Assembly: GCA_025594325.1 (NCBI GenBank) | Contig: JANHCV010000007.1 | Location: 1-64,000, forward strand | DNA length: 64,000 bases | DNA from: Blastocladiella emersonii ATCC 22665 | Taxonomy: Eukaryota > Blastocladiomycota > Blastocladiomycetes > Blastocladiales > Blastocladiaceae | Direction: 5' to 3' | In this document: piece after piece, positions 14,301 through 27,998 of the stretch | How the letters are laid out: every line of letters starts with the position of its first letter | Position numbering within the stretch: position 1 is the first letter of the stretch | The notes under the pieces: model-generated | Told to the model about the DNA's origin: nothing | Seen by the model: the letters and a program-made list of their open reading frames with translations, nothing else | The model's database searches: none | Translations under genes and position numbers: made by a program

Positions 14301-14417
14301 CTGTGTCCGTGCGTGCCTGGATTAGACCTCCATCACAAGCGCCAAGTGACCAAGTGACCAAGTGACCAAGTGACCAAGTGACCAAGTGACCAAGGTGACC
14401 AAGTGACCAAGGTGACA
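11369..14417. repeat. Satellite unit 5, long form
   Basis: Long form of the unit-3 type; together with unit 4 it forms the second S1+L dimer. Confidence 0.95.
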
Positions 14418-17400
14418 CACAAGCACCAAGCTAGGGTGGCCGGGCGGCCATGGAACGTACTGCATGGGTACCATTACCGTGGACTGGCCGCGGCCATTAA
14501 TCGCAGCACAGCCCTGCCTGGCTCAGGACGCGGCGGGCGTGGGAGGCGGGTTGGGTAGATAGGTAGCAGCAGCAGCACCTGGCTAGCTGGCTGTCAAACA
14601 ACACGAGTGAAGGGGTGCGTGAGGGAGGGTGTGTTGAATGAATGGATGGGTGGATGCAAGCAGACCTTCATACGTGTCGTGCGTGATGAGGATTGGTTGG
14701 CCACCATCCACCAACGCCATGGCATGGCTGCGGGTGTCGCTGCGTGCGCCTTGGCGGGTGGTGTTGGTGGGTGGTGTTGGTGGTGGGTGCTGTGGTGGTA
14801 GTGGAGCTAAAGTGGTGTCGTGGGGCTCTTGGGGTCCCCTTTCCTTCCTGTCTGGCCTAGGTGGGTGGGTGGGTGGGTGGGCGGACGTAGCGCGCATGCG
14901 GGCGGGCAAGGTAGGAACGTTGCTCACGCAATGGATCATGTATTTCATGGAACGTAGTCTGGACAGCAGCAGAGAGGGGGATGTCCGGCCCAACCGGACC
15001 CTCCACGAATCACAATATGCACGCAATGAATTGACCGATGATAGGGCCGTACCAAACCAGCCACGTAGACAATTGTCATGGTAGTCGAACAAAACCATAT
15101 TCAAATCTTTGACTACACGCTTGTCCAGCTAGCCAGGGACCCATAAATCACAGTATCGACCCAACTAAATATTTGACAACAGAAAAATAGTAAACCAACC
15201 TCGTACATAATTGTCATGGTACTCAAACAAAACCATATTCAAAACCTTGACTTCCCGCATGTCCAGCTGGCCAGGGACCCACAAATCACAGTATCGAACC
15301 AACAAAGTATCTGACAACAGAAATATGGTAAAACAGCCACGCGGATAATTGTCATGGTACTCAATCAAAACCATATGTTAATCTTTGCTTTCCTGCATGT
15401 CCAGCTGGCCAGGGACCCAAAAGTCCCAGTATCGAACCAACAAAGTATCTGACAACAGAAATATAGTAAACGATCCACGCAGATCATTGTCGTGGTACTT
15501 AATCAAAACCATATTCTAATCTTTGCTTTCCCGCATGTCAAGCTGGTTGAGGACCCATAAATCGTAAAGTCGAACCAAAAAAATATCTGGCCATAGAAAT
15601 ATAGTAGACCAGCCACTCTGGCAATTGTCATGGTACTCAAACAAAACCATATTCAAATCTTTGACCTCCCGCATGCCCATGTGGGCAAGGACCTATAGAT
15701 CAGAGTATCGTACCAAGAAAATATCTGACCATGGAAATATAGTATACCAGCCACGTAGGTAATTGTCATGGCACTCAAACGAAACCATAGTCAAGTCTTT
15801 GACTATTCACATGTCCAGCTGGTTGAGGACCCATAAATCGTAACGTCAAAGCAACAATATTTCCGACCATGGAAGTATAGTAAACCAGCCACTCTGGCAA
15901 TTGTCATGGTACTCAAACAAAACCATACTCAACTCTATGACTTCCCACATGTCCAGCAGGTTGGACACCCACAAATCACAGTATCAAACCAACAAAATAT
16001 CTGACCACAGGAGTATATATAACCGACCACGTAGGTAATTGTCTTGATACTCAAACAAAACCATATTCAAATCTTTCACCTCCCGCTTGTCCAGCTAGCC
16101 AGGGACCCATAAATCACAGTATCACAGCAACACAATATCTGACCAAAGAAATATCGTAAACCAGCCACGTAGATAATTGTCATGGTACTCAAACAAAACC
16201 ATACTCAAATCTTCGAGCGCCCCATGTCCAGGTGGGCAAGGGCCTATAAATCACAGTATTGAACCAAGGAAATACCTGACTGACGATCGGGATGTATCAA
16301 ACCTGCCACGCTGATAATTGTCATGGTACTCAAACATAACCATACTCAGCCAAATCTTCGCATACCCTCACGTCCAGGTGGGCAAGGAACCAAAGCGCCA
16401 GATATTCAAATCTACCGCTTTGTGCACACTCCACTAGCCAACTCTTCGATCCCCTAATTATGGAGCCCGTCGTCAAAGTACACGGTCCAATCAACCAAGT
16501 AAACAGCCAACCTGCCAACTTGCCTACCTGCTATCCGAACACCCACACCGCCTTGCAAGTCATTGGGGGCCCGCGCTCTCTGGTTGCCGTCCCGGCCAAC
16601 AAAGGAAGGAATGATGAGCCCTGGCAGCCTGGCAGCCTGCCACTCTGACAGCTCGACTGACAGCGCCCACCCAGTAGATATTATCTATCTCGTAGGTAGT
16701 CTGCGAGGACTTTGTTAGTCAATACACGACCAGTCTCCTCCTGGCTGCCGGCTCTGCTGTCCACTCCAAGTCCTGCATGATGATGGGCCATGGAGGGTTC
16801 AGAGCAGCTCCTCTGTCTATCCGCGTGAAACCACTCACCCGCTGACGGATGTACACCGCGCACCGTGCAGCGCGCACAGCACACAGCGCCCGACGCACCA
16901 CGCGGTGCGCACAAGGCGCAAACGGCCACCCTGGTGTCACACACACTCGCATGAACGGCAGGCATGCAAGGCGTCCCCAACTCAACAATGATTTATCATC
17001 CAGGCTTACTACTCGCTCCAACGGGTGCGCCTGCCTGCCCTCCCAGTGCCGTTGATTGATTGATGGATGGGTGCGCCAGCCCCTATTGCCAGCCAAGTGG
17101 CAAGCAACACCACAGCACCTGCGTCGCCCTGGCCACCGTACCTTGCAAACTGCGTAGCAGCCGTACTGCTTCACAGGGCTGCAGAGGGCTGGCTGCGGAG
17201 GGCTGAGGCGGCAGGGCTCCTCCTGCAGGAAGGAGACAGTGCTGGCGCCAAGGAGTGCTAGGGACGACAAACTGAATGGTGAATGACCCACACACCACAT
17301 GCTCCTGGCAGGAGTGCGTGTGGGCGTGCGGGCTTGTGTCCGTGCGTGCCTGTGTCCGTGCGTGCCTGGATTAGACCTCCATCACAAGCGCCAAGTGACC

Positions 17401-17466
17401 AAGTGACCAAGTGACCAAGTGACCAAGTGACCAAGTGACCAAGGTGACCAAGTGACCAAGGTGACA
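14418..17466. repeat. Satellite unit 6, long form
   Basis: A second consecutive long unit of the unit-3 type, which breaks the strict alternation of long and S1 units. Confidence 0.95.
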
Positions 17467-20101
17467 CACAAGCACCAAGCTAGGGTGGCCGGGCGGCCAT
17501 GGAACGTACTGCATGGGTACCATTACCGTGGACTGGCCGCGGCCATTAATCGCAGCACAGCCCTGCCTGGCTCAGGACGCGGCGGGCGTGGGAGGCGGGT
17601 TGGGTAGATAGGTAGCAGCAGCAGCACCTGGCTAGCTGGCTGTCAAACAACACGAGTGAAGGGGTGCGTGAGGGAGGGTGTGTTGAATGAATGGATGGGT
17701 GGATGCAAGCAGACCTTCATACGTGTCGTGCGTGATGAGGATTGGTTGGCCACCATCCACCAACGCCATGGCATGGCTGCGGGTGTCGCTGCGTGCGCCT
17801 TGGCGGGTGGTGTTGGTGGGTGGTGTTGGTGGTGGGTGCTGTGGTGGTAGTGGAGCTAAAGTGGTGTCGTGGGGCTCTTGGGGTCCCCTTTCCTTCCTGT
17901 CTGGCCTAGGTGGGTGGGTGGGTGGGTGGGCGGACGTAGCGCGCATGCGGGCGGGCAAGGTAGGAACGTTGCTCACGCAATGGATCATGTATTTCATGGA
18001 ACGTAGTCTGGACAGCAGCAGAGAGGGGGATGTCCGGCCCAACCGGACCCTCCACGAATCACAATATGCACGCAATGAATTGACCGATGATAGGGCCGTA
18101 CCAAACCAGCCACGTAGACAATTGTCATGGTAGTCGAACAAAACCATATTCAAATCTTTGACTACACGCTTGTCCAGCTAGCCAGGGACCCATAAATCAC
18201 AGTATCGACCCAACTAAATATTTGACAACAGAAAAATAGTAAACCAACCTCGTACATAATTGTCATGGTACTCAAACAAAACCATATTCAAAACCTTGAC
18301 TTCCCGCATGTCCAGCTGGCCAGGGACCCACAAATCACAGTATCGAACCAACAAAGTATCTGACAACAGAAATATGGTAAAACAGCCACGCGGATAATTG
18401 TCATGGTACTCAAACGAAACCATAGTCAAGTCTTTGACTATTCACATGTCCAGCTGGTTGAGGACCCATAAATCGTAACGTCAAAGCAACAATATTTCCG
18501 ACCATGGAAGTATAGTAAACCAGCCACTCTGGCAATTGTCATGGTACTCAAACAAAACCATACTCAACTCTATGACTTCCCACATGTCCAGCAGGTTGGA
18601 CACCCACAAATCACAGTATCAAACCAACAAAATATCTGACCACAGGAGTATATATAACCGACCACGTAGGTAATTGTCTTGATACTCAAACAAAACCATA
18701 TTCAAATCTTTCACTTCCCGCTTGTCCAGCTAGCCAGGGACCCATGAATCACAGTATCACAGCAACACAATATCTGACCAAAGAAATATCGTAAACCAGC
18801 CACGTAGATAATTGTCATGGTACTCAAACAAAACCATACTCAAATCTTCGAGCGCCCCATGTCCAGGTGGGCAAGGGCCTATAAATCACAGTATTGAACC
18901 AAGGAAATACCTGACTGACGATCGGGATGTATCAAACCTGCCACGCTGATAATTGTCATGGTACTCAAACATAACCATACTCAGCCAAATCTTCGCATAC
19001 CCTCACGTCCAGGTGGGCAAGGAACCAAAGCGCCAGATATTCAAATCTACCGCTTTGTGCACACTCCACTAGCCAACTCTTCGATCCCCTAATTATGGAG
19101 CCCGTCGTCAAAGTACACGGTCCAATCAACCAAGTAAACAGCCAACCTGCCAACTTGCCTACCTGCTATCCGAACACCCACACCGCCTTGCAAGTCATTG
19201 GGGGCCCGCGCTCTCTGGTTGCCGTCCCGGCCAACAAAGGAAGGAATGATGAGCCCTGGCAGCCTGGCAGCCTGCCACTCTGACAGCTCGACTGACAGCG
19301 CCCACCCAGTAGATATTATCTATCTCGTAGGTAGTCTGCGAGGACTTTGTTAGTCAATACACGACCAGTCTCCTCCTGGCTGCCGGCTCTGCTGTCCACT
19401 CCAAGTCCTGCATGATGATGGGCCATGGAGGGTTCAGAGCAGCTCCTCTGTCTATCCGCGTGAAACCACTCACCCGCTGACGGATGTACACCGCGCACCG
19501 TGCAGCGCGCACAGCACACAGCGCCCGACGCACCACGCGGTGCGCACAAGGCGCAAACGGCCACCCTGGTGTCACACACACTCGCATGAACGGCAGGCAT
19601 GCAAGGCGTCCCCAACTCAACAATGATTTATCATCCAGGCTTACTACTCGCTCCAACGGGTGCGCCTGCCTGCCCTCCCAGTGCCGTTGATTGATTGATG
19701 GATGGGTGCGCCAGCCCCTATTGCCAGCCAAGTGGCAAGCAACACCACAGCACCTGCGTCGCCCTGGCCACCGTACCTTGCAAACTGCGTAGCAGCCGTA
19801 CTGCTTCACAGGGCTGCAGAGGGCTGGCTGCGGAGGGCTGAGGCGGCAGGGCTCCTCCTGCAGGAAGGAGACAGTGCTGGCGCCAAGGAGTGCTAGGGAC
19901 GACAAACTGAATGGTGAATGACCCACACACCACATGCTCCTGGCAGGAGTGCGTGTGGGCGTGCGGGCTTGTGTCCGTGCGTGCCTGTGTCCGTGCGTGC
20001 CTGGATTAGACCTCCATCACAAGCGCCAAGTGACCAAGTGACCAAGTGACCAAGTGACCAAGTGACCAAGTGACCAAGGTGACCAAGTGACCAAGGTGAC
20101 A
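17467..20101. repeat. Satellite unit 7, short form S2
   Basis: It also lacks 414 bp, but at a different place from S1: sub-repeat 3 (CGCGGATAATTGTCATGG) continues straight into sub-repeat 6 (CTCAAACGAAACCATAGTC) near 18414. First of five consecutive S2 units. Confidence 0.95.
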
Positions 20102-22736
20102 CACAAGCACCAAGCTAGGGTGGCCGGGCGGCCATGGAACGTACTGCATGGGTACCATTACCGTGGACTGGCCGCGGCCATTAATCGCAGCACAGCCCTG
20201 CCTGGCTCAGGACGCGGCGGGCGTGGGAGGCGGGTTGGGTAGATAGGTAGCAGCAGCAGCACCTGGCTAGCTGGCTGTCAAACAACACGAGTGAAGGGGT
20301 GCGTGAGGGAGGGTGTGTTGAATGAATGGATGGGTGGATGCAAGCAGACCTTCATACGTGTCGTGCGTGATGAGGATTGGTTGGCCACCATCCACCAACG
20401 CCATGGCATGGCTGCGGGTGTCGCTGCGTGCGCCTTGGCGGGTGGTGTTGGTGGGTGGTGTTGGTGGTGGGTGCTGTGGTGGTAGTGGAGCTAAAGTGGT
20501 GTCGTGGGGCTCTTGGGGTCCCCTTTCCTTCCTGTCTGGCCTAGGTGGGTGGGTGGGTGGGTGGGCGGACGTAGCGCGCATGCGGGCGGGCAAGGTAGGA
20601 ACGTTGCTCACGCAATGGATCATGTATTTCATGGAACGTAGTCTGGACAGCAGCAGAGAGGGGGATGTCCGGCCCAACCGGACCCTCCACGAATCACAAT
20701 ATGCACGCAATGAATTGACCGATGATAGGGCCGTACCAAACCAGCCACGTAGACAATTGTCATGGTAGTCGAACAAAACCATATTCAAATCTTTGACTAC
20801 ACGCTTGTCCAGCTAGCCAGGGACCCATAAATCACAGTATCGACCCAACTAAATATTTGACAACAGAAAAATAGTAAACCAACCTCGTACATAATTGTCA
20901 TGGTACTCAAACAAAACCATATTCAAAACCTTGACTTCCCGCATGTCCAGCTGGCCAGGGACCCACAAATCACAGTATCGAACCAACAAAGTATCTGACA
21001 ACAGAAATATGGTAAAACAGCCACGCGGATAATTGTCATGGTACTCAAACGAAACCATAGTCAAGTCTTTGACTATTCACATGTCCAGCTGGTTGAGGAC
21101 CCATAAATCGTAACGTCAAAGCAACAATATTTCCGACCATGGAAGTATAGTAAACCAGCCACTCTGGCAATTGTCATGGTACTCAAACAAAACCATACTC
21201 AACTCTATGACTTCCCACATGTCCAGCAGGTTGGACACCCACAAATCACAGTATCAAACCAACAAAATATCTGACCACAGGAGTATATATAACCGACCAC
21301 GTAGGTAATTGTCTTGATACTCAAACAAAACCATATTCAAATCTTTCACTTCCCGCTTGTCCAGCTAGCCAGGGACCCATGAATCACAGTATCACAGCAA
21401 CACAATATCTGACCAAAGAAATATCGTAAACCAGCCACGTAGATAATTGTCATGGTACTCAAACAAAACCATACTCAAATCTTCGAGCGCCCCATGTCCA
21501 GGTGGGCAAGGGCCTATAAATCACAGTATTGAACCAAGGAAATACCTGACTGACGATCGGGATGTATCAAACCTGCCACGCTGATAATTGTCATGGTACT
21601 CAAACATAACCATACTCAGCCAAATCTTCGCATACCCTCACGTCCAGGTGGGCAAGGAACCAAAGCGCCAGATATTCAAATCTACCGCTTTGTGCACACT
21701 CCACTAGCCAACTCTTCGATCCCCTAATTATGGAGCCCGTCGTCAAAGTACACGGTCCAATCAACCAAGTAAACAGCCAACCTGCCAACTTGCCTACCTG
21801 CTATCCGAACACCCACACCGCCTTGCAAGTCATTGGGGGCCCGCGCTCTCTGGTTGCCGTCCCGGCCAACAAAGGAAGGAATGATGAGCCCTGGCAGCCT
21901 GGCAGCCTGCCACTCTGACAGCTCGACTGACAGCGCCCACCCAGTAGATATTATCTATCTCGTAGGTAGTCTGCGAGGACTTTGTTAGTCAATACACGAC
22001 CAGTCTCCTCCTGGCTGCCGGCTCTGCTGTCCACTCCAAGTCCTGCATGATGATGGGCCATGGAGGGTTCAGAGCAGCTCCTCTGTCTATCCGCGTGAAA
22101 CCACTCACCCGCTGACGGATGTACACCGCGCACCGTGCAGCGCGCACAGCACACAGCGCCCGACGCACCACGCGGTGCGCACAAGGCGCAAACGGCCACC
22201 CTGGTGTCACACACACTCGCATGAACGGCAGGCATGCAAGGCGTCCCCAACTCAACAATGATTTATCATCCAGGCTTACTACTCGCTCCAACGGGTGCGC
22301 CTGCCTGCCCTCCCAGTGCCGTTGATTGATTGATGGATGGGTGCGCCAGCCCCTATTGCCAGCCAAGTGGCAAGCAACACCACAGCACCTGCGTCGCCCT
22401 GGCCACCGTACCTTGCAAACTGCGTAGCAGCCGTACTGCTTCACAGGGCTGCAGAGGGCTGGCTGCGGAGGGCTGAGGCGGCAGGGCTCCTCCTGCAGGA
22501 AGGAGACAGTGCTGGCGCCAAGGAGTGCTAGGGACGACAAACTGAATGGTGAATGACCCACACACCACATGCTCCTGGCAGGAGTGCGTGTGGGCGTGCG
22601 GGCTTGTGTCCGTGCGTGCCTGTGTCCGTGCGTGCCTGGATTAGACCTCCATCACAAGCGCCAAGTGACCAAGTGACCAAGTGACCAAGTGACCAAGTGA
22701 CCAAGTGACCAAGGTGACCAAGTGACCAAGGTGACA
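20102..22736. repeat. Satellite unit 8, short form S2
   Basis: Same S2 junction (near 21049) and variant set as unit 7. Confidence 0.95.
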
Positions 22737-25363
22737 CACAAGCACCAAGCTAGGGTGGCCGGGCGGCCATGGAACGTACTGCATGGGTACCATTACCGTG
22801 GACTGGCCGCGGCCATTAATCGCAGCACAGCCCTGCCTGGCTCAGGACGCGGCGGGCGTGGGAGGCGGGTTGGGTAGATAGGTAGCAGCAGCAGCACCTG
22901 GCTAGCTGGCTGTCAAACAACACGAGTGAAGGGGTGCGTGAGGGAGGGTGTGTTGAATGAATGGATGGGTGGATGCAAGCAGACCTTCATACGTGTCGTG
23001 CGTGATGAGGATTGGTTGGCCACCATCCACCAACGCCATGGCATGGCTGCGGGTGTCGCTGCGTGCGCCTTGGCGGGTGGTGTTGGTGGGTGGTGTTGGT
23101 GGTGGGTGCTGTGGTGGTAGTGGAGCTAAAGTGGTGTCGTGGGGCTCTTGGGGTCCCCTTTCCTTCCTGTCTGGCCTAGGTGGGTGGGTGGGTGGGTGGG
23201 CGGACGTAGCGCGCATGCGGGCGGGCAAGGTAGGAACGTTGCTCACGCAATGGATCATGTATTTCATGGAACGTAGTCTGGACAGCAGCAGAGAGGGGGA
23301 TGTCCGGCCCAACCGGACCCTCCACGAATCACAATATGCACGCAATGAATTGACCGATGATAGGGCCGTACCAAACCAGCCACGTAGACAATTGTCATGG
23401 TAGTCGAACAAAACCATATTCAAATCTTTGACTACACGCTTGTCCAGCTAGCCAGGGACCCATAAATCACAGTATCGACCCAACTAAATATTTGACAACA
23501 GAAAAATAGTAAACCAACCTCGTACATAATTGTCATGGTACTCAAACAAAACCATATTCAAAACCTTGACTTCCCGCATGTCCAGCTGGCCAGGGACCCA
23601 CAAATCACAGTATCGAACCAACAAAGTATCTGACAACAGAAATATGGTAAAACAGCCACGCGGATAATTGTCATGGTACTCAAACGAAACCATAGTCAAG
23701 TCTTTGACTATTCACATGTCCAGCTGGTTGAGGACCCATAAATCGTAACGTCAAAGCAACAATATTTCCGACCATGGAAGTATAGTAAACCAGCCACTCT
23801 GGCAATTGTCATGGTACTCAAACAAAACCATACTCAACTCTATGACTTCCCACATGTCCAGCAGGTTGGACACCCACAAATCACAGTATCAAACCAACAA
23901 AATATCTGACCACAGGAGTATATATAACCGACCACGTAGGTAATTGTCTTGATACTCAAACAAAACCATATTCAAATCTTTCACTTCCCGCTTGTCCAGC
24001 TAGCCAGGGACCCATGAATCACAGTATCACAGCAACACAATATCTGACCAAAGAAATATCGTAAACCAGCCACGTAGATAATTGTCATGGTACTCAAACA
24101 AAACCATACTCAAATCTTCGAGCGCCCCATGTCCAGGTGGGCAAGGGCCTATAAATCACAGTATTGAACCAAGGAAATACCTGACTGACGATCGGGATGT
24201 ATCAAACCTGCCACGCTGATAATTGTCATGGTACTCAAACATAACCATACTCAGCCAAATCTTCGCATACCCTCACGTCCAGGTGGGCAAGGAACCAAAG
24301 CGCCAGATATTCAAATCTACCGCTTTGTGCACACTCCACTAGCCAACTCTTCGATCCCCTAATTATGGAGCCCGTCGTCAAAGTACACGGTCCAATCAAC
24401 CAAGTAAACAGCCAACCTGCCAACTTGCCTACCTGCTATCCGAACACCCACACCGCCTTGCAAGTCATTGGGGGCCCGCGCTCTCTGGTTGCCGTCCCGG
24501 CCAACAAAGGAAGGAATGATGAGCCCTGGCAGCCTGGCAGCCTGCCACTCTGACAGCTCGACTGACAGCGCCCACCCAGTAGATATTATCTATCTCGTAG
24601 GTAGTCTGCGAGGACTTTGTTAGTCAATACACGACCAGTCTCCTCCTGGCTGCCGGCTCTGCTGTCCACTCCAAGTCCTGCATGATGATGGGCCATGGAG
24701 GGTTCAGAGCAGCTCCTCTGTCTATCCGCGTGAAACCACTCACCCGCTGACGGATGTACACCGCGCACCGTGCAGCGCGCACAGCACACAGCGCCCGACG
24801 CACCACGCGGTGCGCACAAGGCGCAAACGGCCACCCTGGTGTCACACACACTCGCATGAACGGCAGGCATGCAAGGCGTCCCCAACTCAACAATGATTTA
24901 TCATCCAGGCTTACTACTCGCTCCAACGGGTGCGCCTGCCTGCCCTCCCAGTGCCGTTGATTGATTGATGGATGGGTGCGCCAGCCCCTATTGCCAGCCA
25001 AGTGGCAAGCAACACCACAGCACCTGCGTCGCCCTGGCCACCGTACCTTGCAAACTGCGTAGCAGCCGTACTGCTTCACAGGGCTGCAGAGGGCTGGCTG
25101 CGGAGGGCTGAGGCGGCAGGGCTCCTCCTGCAGGAAGGAGACAGTGCTGGCGCCAAGGAGTGCTAGGGACGACAAACTGAATGGTGAATGACCCACACAC
25201 CACATGCTCCTGGCAGGAGTGCGTGTGGGCGTGCGGGCTTGTGTCCGTGCGTGCCTGTGTCCGTGCGTGCCTGGATTAGACCTCCATCACAAGCGCCAAG
25301 TGACCAAGTGACCAAGTGACCAAGTGACCAAGTGACCAAGGTGACCAAGTGACCAAGGTGACA
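22737..25363. repeat. Satellite unit 9, short form S2, 8 bp shorter
   Basis: S2 type, but its terminal 8-bp minisatellite (near 25300-25360) has one copy fewer, making the unit 2627 bp long. It shows that the minisatellite varies independently of the sub-repeats. Confidence 0.95.
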
Positions 25364-27998
25364 CACAAGCACCAAGCTAGGGTGGCCGGGCGGCCATGGA
25401 ACGTACTGCATGGGTACCATTACCGTGGACTGGCCGCGGCCATTAATCGCAGCACAGCCCTGCCTGGCTCAGGACGCGGCGGGCGTGGGAGGCGGGTTGG
25501 GTAGATAGGTAGCAGCAGCAGCACCTGGCTAGCTGGCTGTCAAACAACACGAGTGAAGGGGTGCGTGAGGGAGGGTGTGTTGAATGAATGGATGGGTGGA
25601 TGCAAGCAGACCTTCATACGTGTCGTGCGTGATGAGGATTGGTTGGCCACCATCCACCAACGCCATGGCATGGCTGCGGGTGTCGCTGCGTGCGCCTTGG
25701 CGGGTGGTGTTGGTGGGTGGTGTTGGTGGTGGGTGCTGTGGTGGTAGTGGAGCTAAAGTGGTGTCGTGGGGCTCTTGGGGTCCCCTTTCCTTCCTGTCTG
25801 GCCTAGGTGGGTGGGTGGGTGGGTGGGCGGACGTAGCGCGCATGCGGGCGGGCAAGGTAGGAACGTTGCTCACGCAATGGATCATGTATTTCATGGAACG
25901 TAGTCTGGACAGCAGCAGAGAGGGGGATGTCCGGCCCAACCGGACCCTCCACGAATCACAATATGCACGCAATGAATTGACCGATGATAGGGCCGTACCA
26001 AACCAGCCACGTAGACAATTGTCATGGTAGTCGAACAAAACCATATTCAAATCTTTGACTACACGCTTGTCCAGCTAGCCAGGGACCCATAAATCACAGT
26101 ATCGACCCAACTAAATATTTGACAACAGAAAAATAGTAAACCAACCTCGTACATAATTGTCATGGTACTCAAACAAAACCATATTCAAAACCTTGACTTC
26201 CCGCATGTCCAGCTGGCCAGGGACCCACAAATCACAGTATCGAACCAACAAAGTATCTGACAACAGAAATATGGTAAAACAGCCACGCGGATAATTGTCA
26301 TGGTACTCAAACGAAACCATAGTCAAGTCTTTGACTATTCACATGTCCAGCTGGTTGAGGACCCATAAATCGTAACGTCAAAGCAACAATATTTCCGACC
26401 ATGGAAGTATAGTAAACCAGCCACTCTGGCAATTGTCATGGTACTCAAACAAAACCATACTCAACTCTATGACTTCCCACATGTCCAGCAGGTTGGACAC
26501 CCACAAATCACAGTATCAAACCAACAAAATATCTGACCACAGGAGTATATATAACCGACCACGTAGGTAATTGTCTTGATACTCAAACAAAACCATATTC
26601 AAATCTTTCACTTCCCGCTTGTCCAGCTAGCCAGGGACCCATGAATCACAGTATCACAGCAACACAATATCTGACCAAAGAAATATCGTAAACCAGCCAC
26701 GTAGATAATTGTCATGGTACTCAAACAAAACCATACTCAAATCTTCGAGCGCCCCATGTCCAGGTGGGCAAGGGCCTATAAATCACAGTATTGAACCAAG
26801 GAAATACCTGACTGACGATCGGGATGTATCAAACCTGCCACGCTGATAATTGTCATGGTACTCAAACATAACCATACTCAGCCAAATCTTCGCATACCCT
26901 CACGTCCAGGTGGGCAAGGAACCAAAGCGCCAGATATTCAAATCTACCGCTTTGTGCACACTCCACTAGCCAACTCTTCGATCCCCTAATTATGGAGCCC
27001 GTCGTCAAAGTACACGGTCCAATCAACCAAGTAAACAGCCAACCTGCCAACTTGCCTACCTGCTATCCGAACACCCACACCGCCTTGCAAGTCATTGGGG
27101 GCCCGCGCTCTCTGGTTGCCGTCCCGGCCAACAAAGGAAGGAATGATGAGCCCTGGCAGCCTGGCAGCCTGCCACTCTGACAGCTCGACTGACAGCGCCC
27201 ACCCAGTAGATATTATCTATCTCGTAGGTAGTCTGCGAGGACTTTGTTAGTCAATACACGACCAGTCTCCTCCTGGCTGCCGGCTCTGCTGTCCACTCCA
27301 AGTCCTGCATGATGATGGGCCATGGAGGGTTCAGAGCAGCTCCTCTGTCTATCCGCGTGAAACCACTCACCCGCTGACGGATGTACACCGCGCACCGTGC
27401 AGCGCGCACAGCACACAGCGCCCGACGCACCACGCGGTGCGCACAAGGCGCAAACGGCCACCCTGGTGTCACACACACTCGCATGAACGGCAGGCATGCA
27501 AGGCGTCCCCAACTCAACAATGATTTATCATCCAGGCTTACTACTCGCTCCAACGGGTGCGCCTGCCTGCCCTCCCAGTGCCGTTGATTGATTGATGGAT
27601 GGGTGCGCCAGCCCCTATTGCCAGCCAAGTGGCAAGCAACACCACAGCACCTGCGTCGCCCTGGCCACCGTACCTTGCAAACTGCGTAGCAGCCGTACTG
27701 CTTCACAGGGCTGCAGAGGGCTGGCTGCGGAGGGCTGAGGCGGCAGGGCTCCTCCTGCAGGAAGGAGACAGTGCTGGCGCCAAGGAGTGCTAGGGACGAC
27801 AAACTGAATGGTGAATGACCCACACACCACATGCTCCTGGCAGGAGTGCGTGTGGGCGTGCGGGCTTGTGTCCGTGCGTGCCTGTGTCCGTGCGTGCCTG
27901 GATTAGACCTCCATCACAAGCGCCAAGTGACCAAGTGACCAAGTGACCAAGTGACCAAGTGACCAAGTGACCAAGGTGACCAAGTGACCAAGGTGACA
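25364..27998. repeat. Satellite unit 10, short form S2
   Basis: S2 type with the minisatellite back at its usual copy number. Confidence 0.95.
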
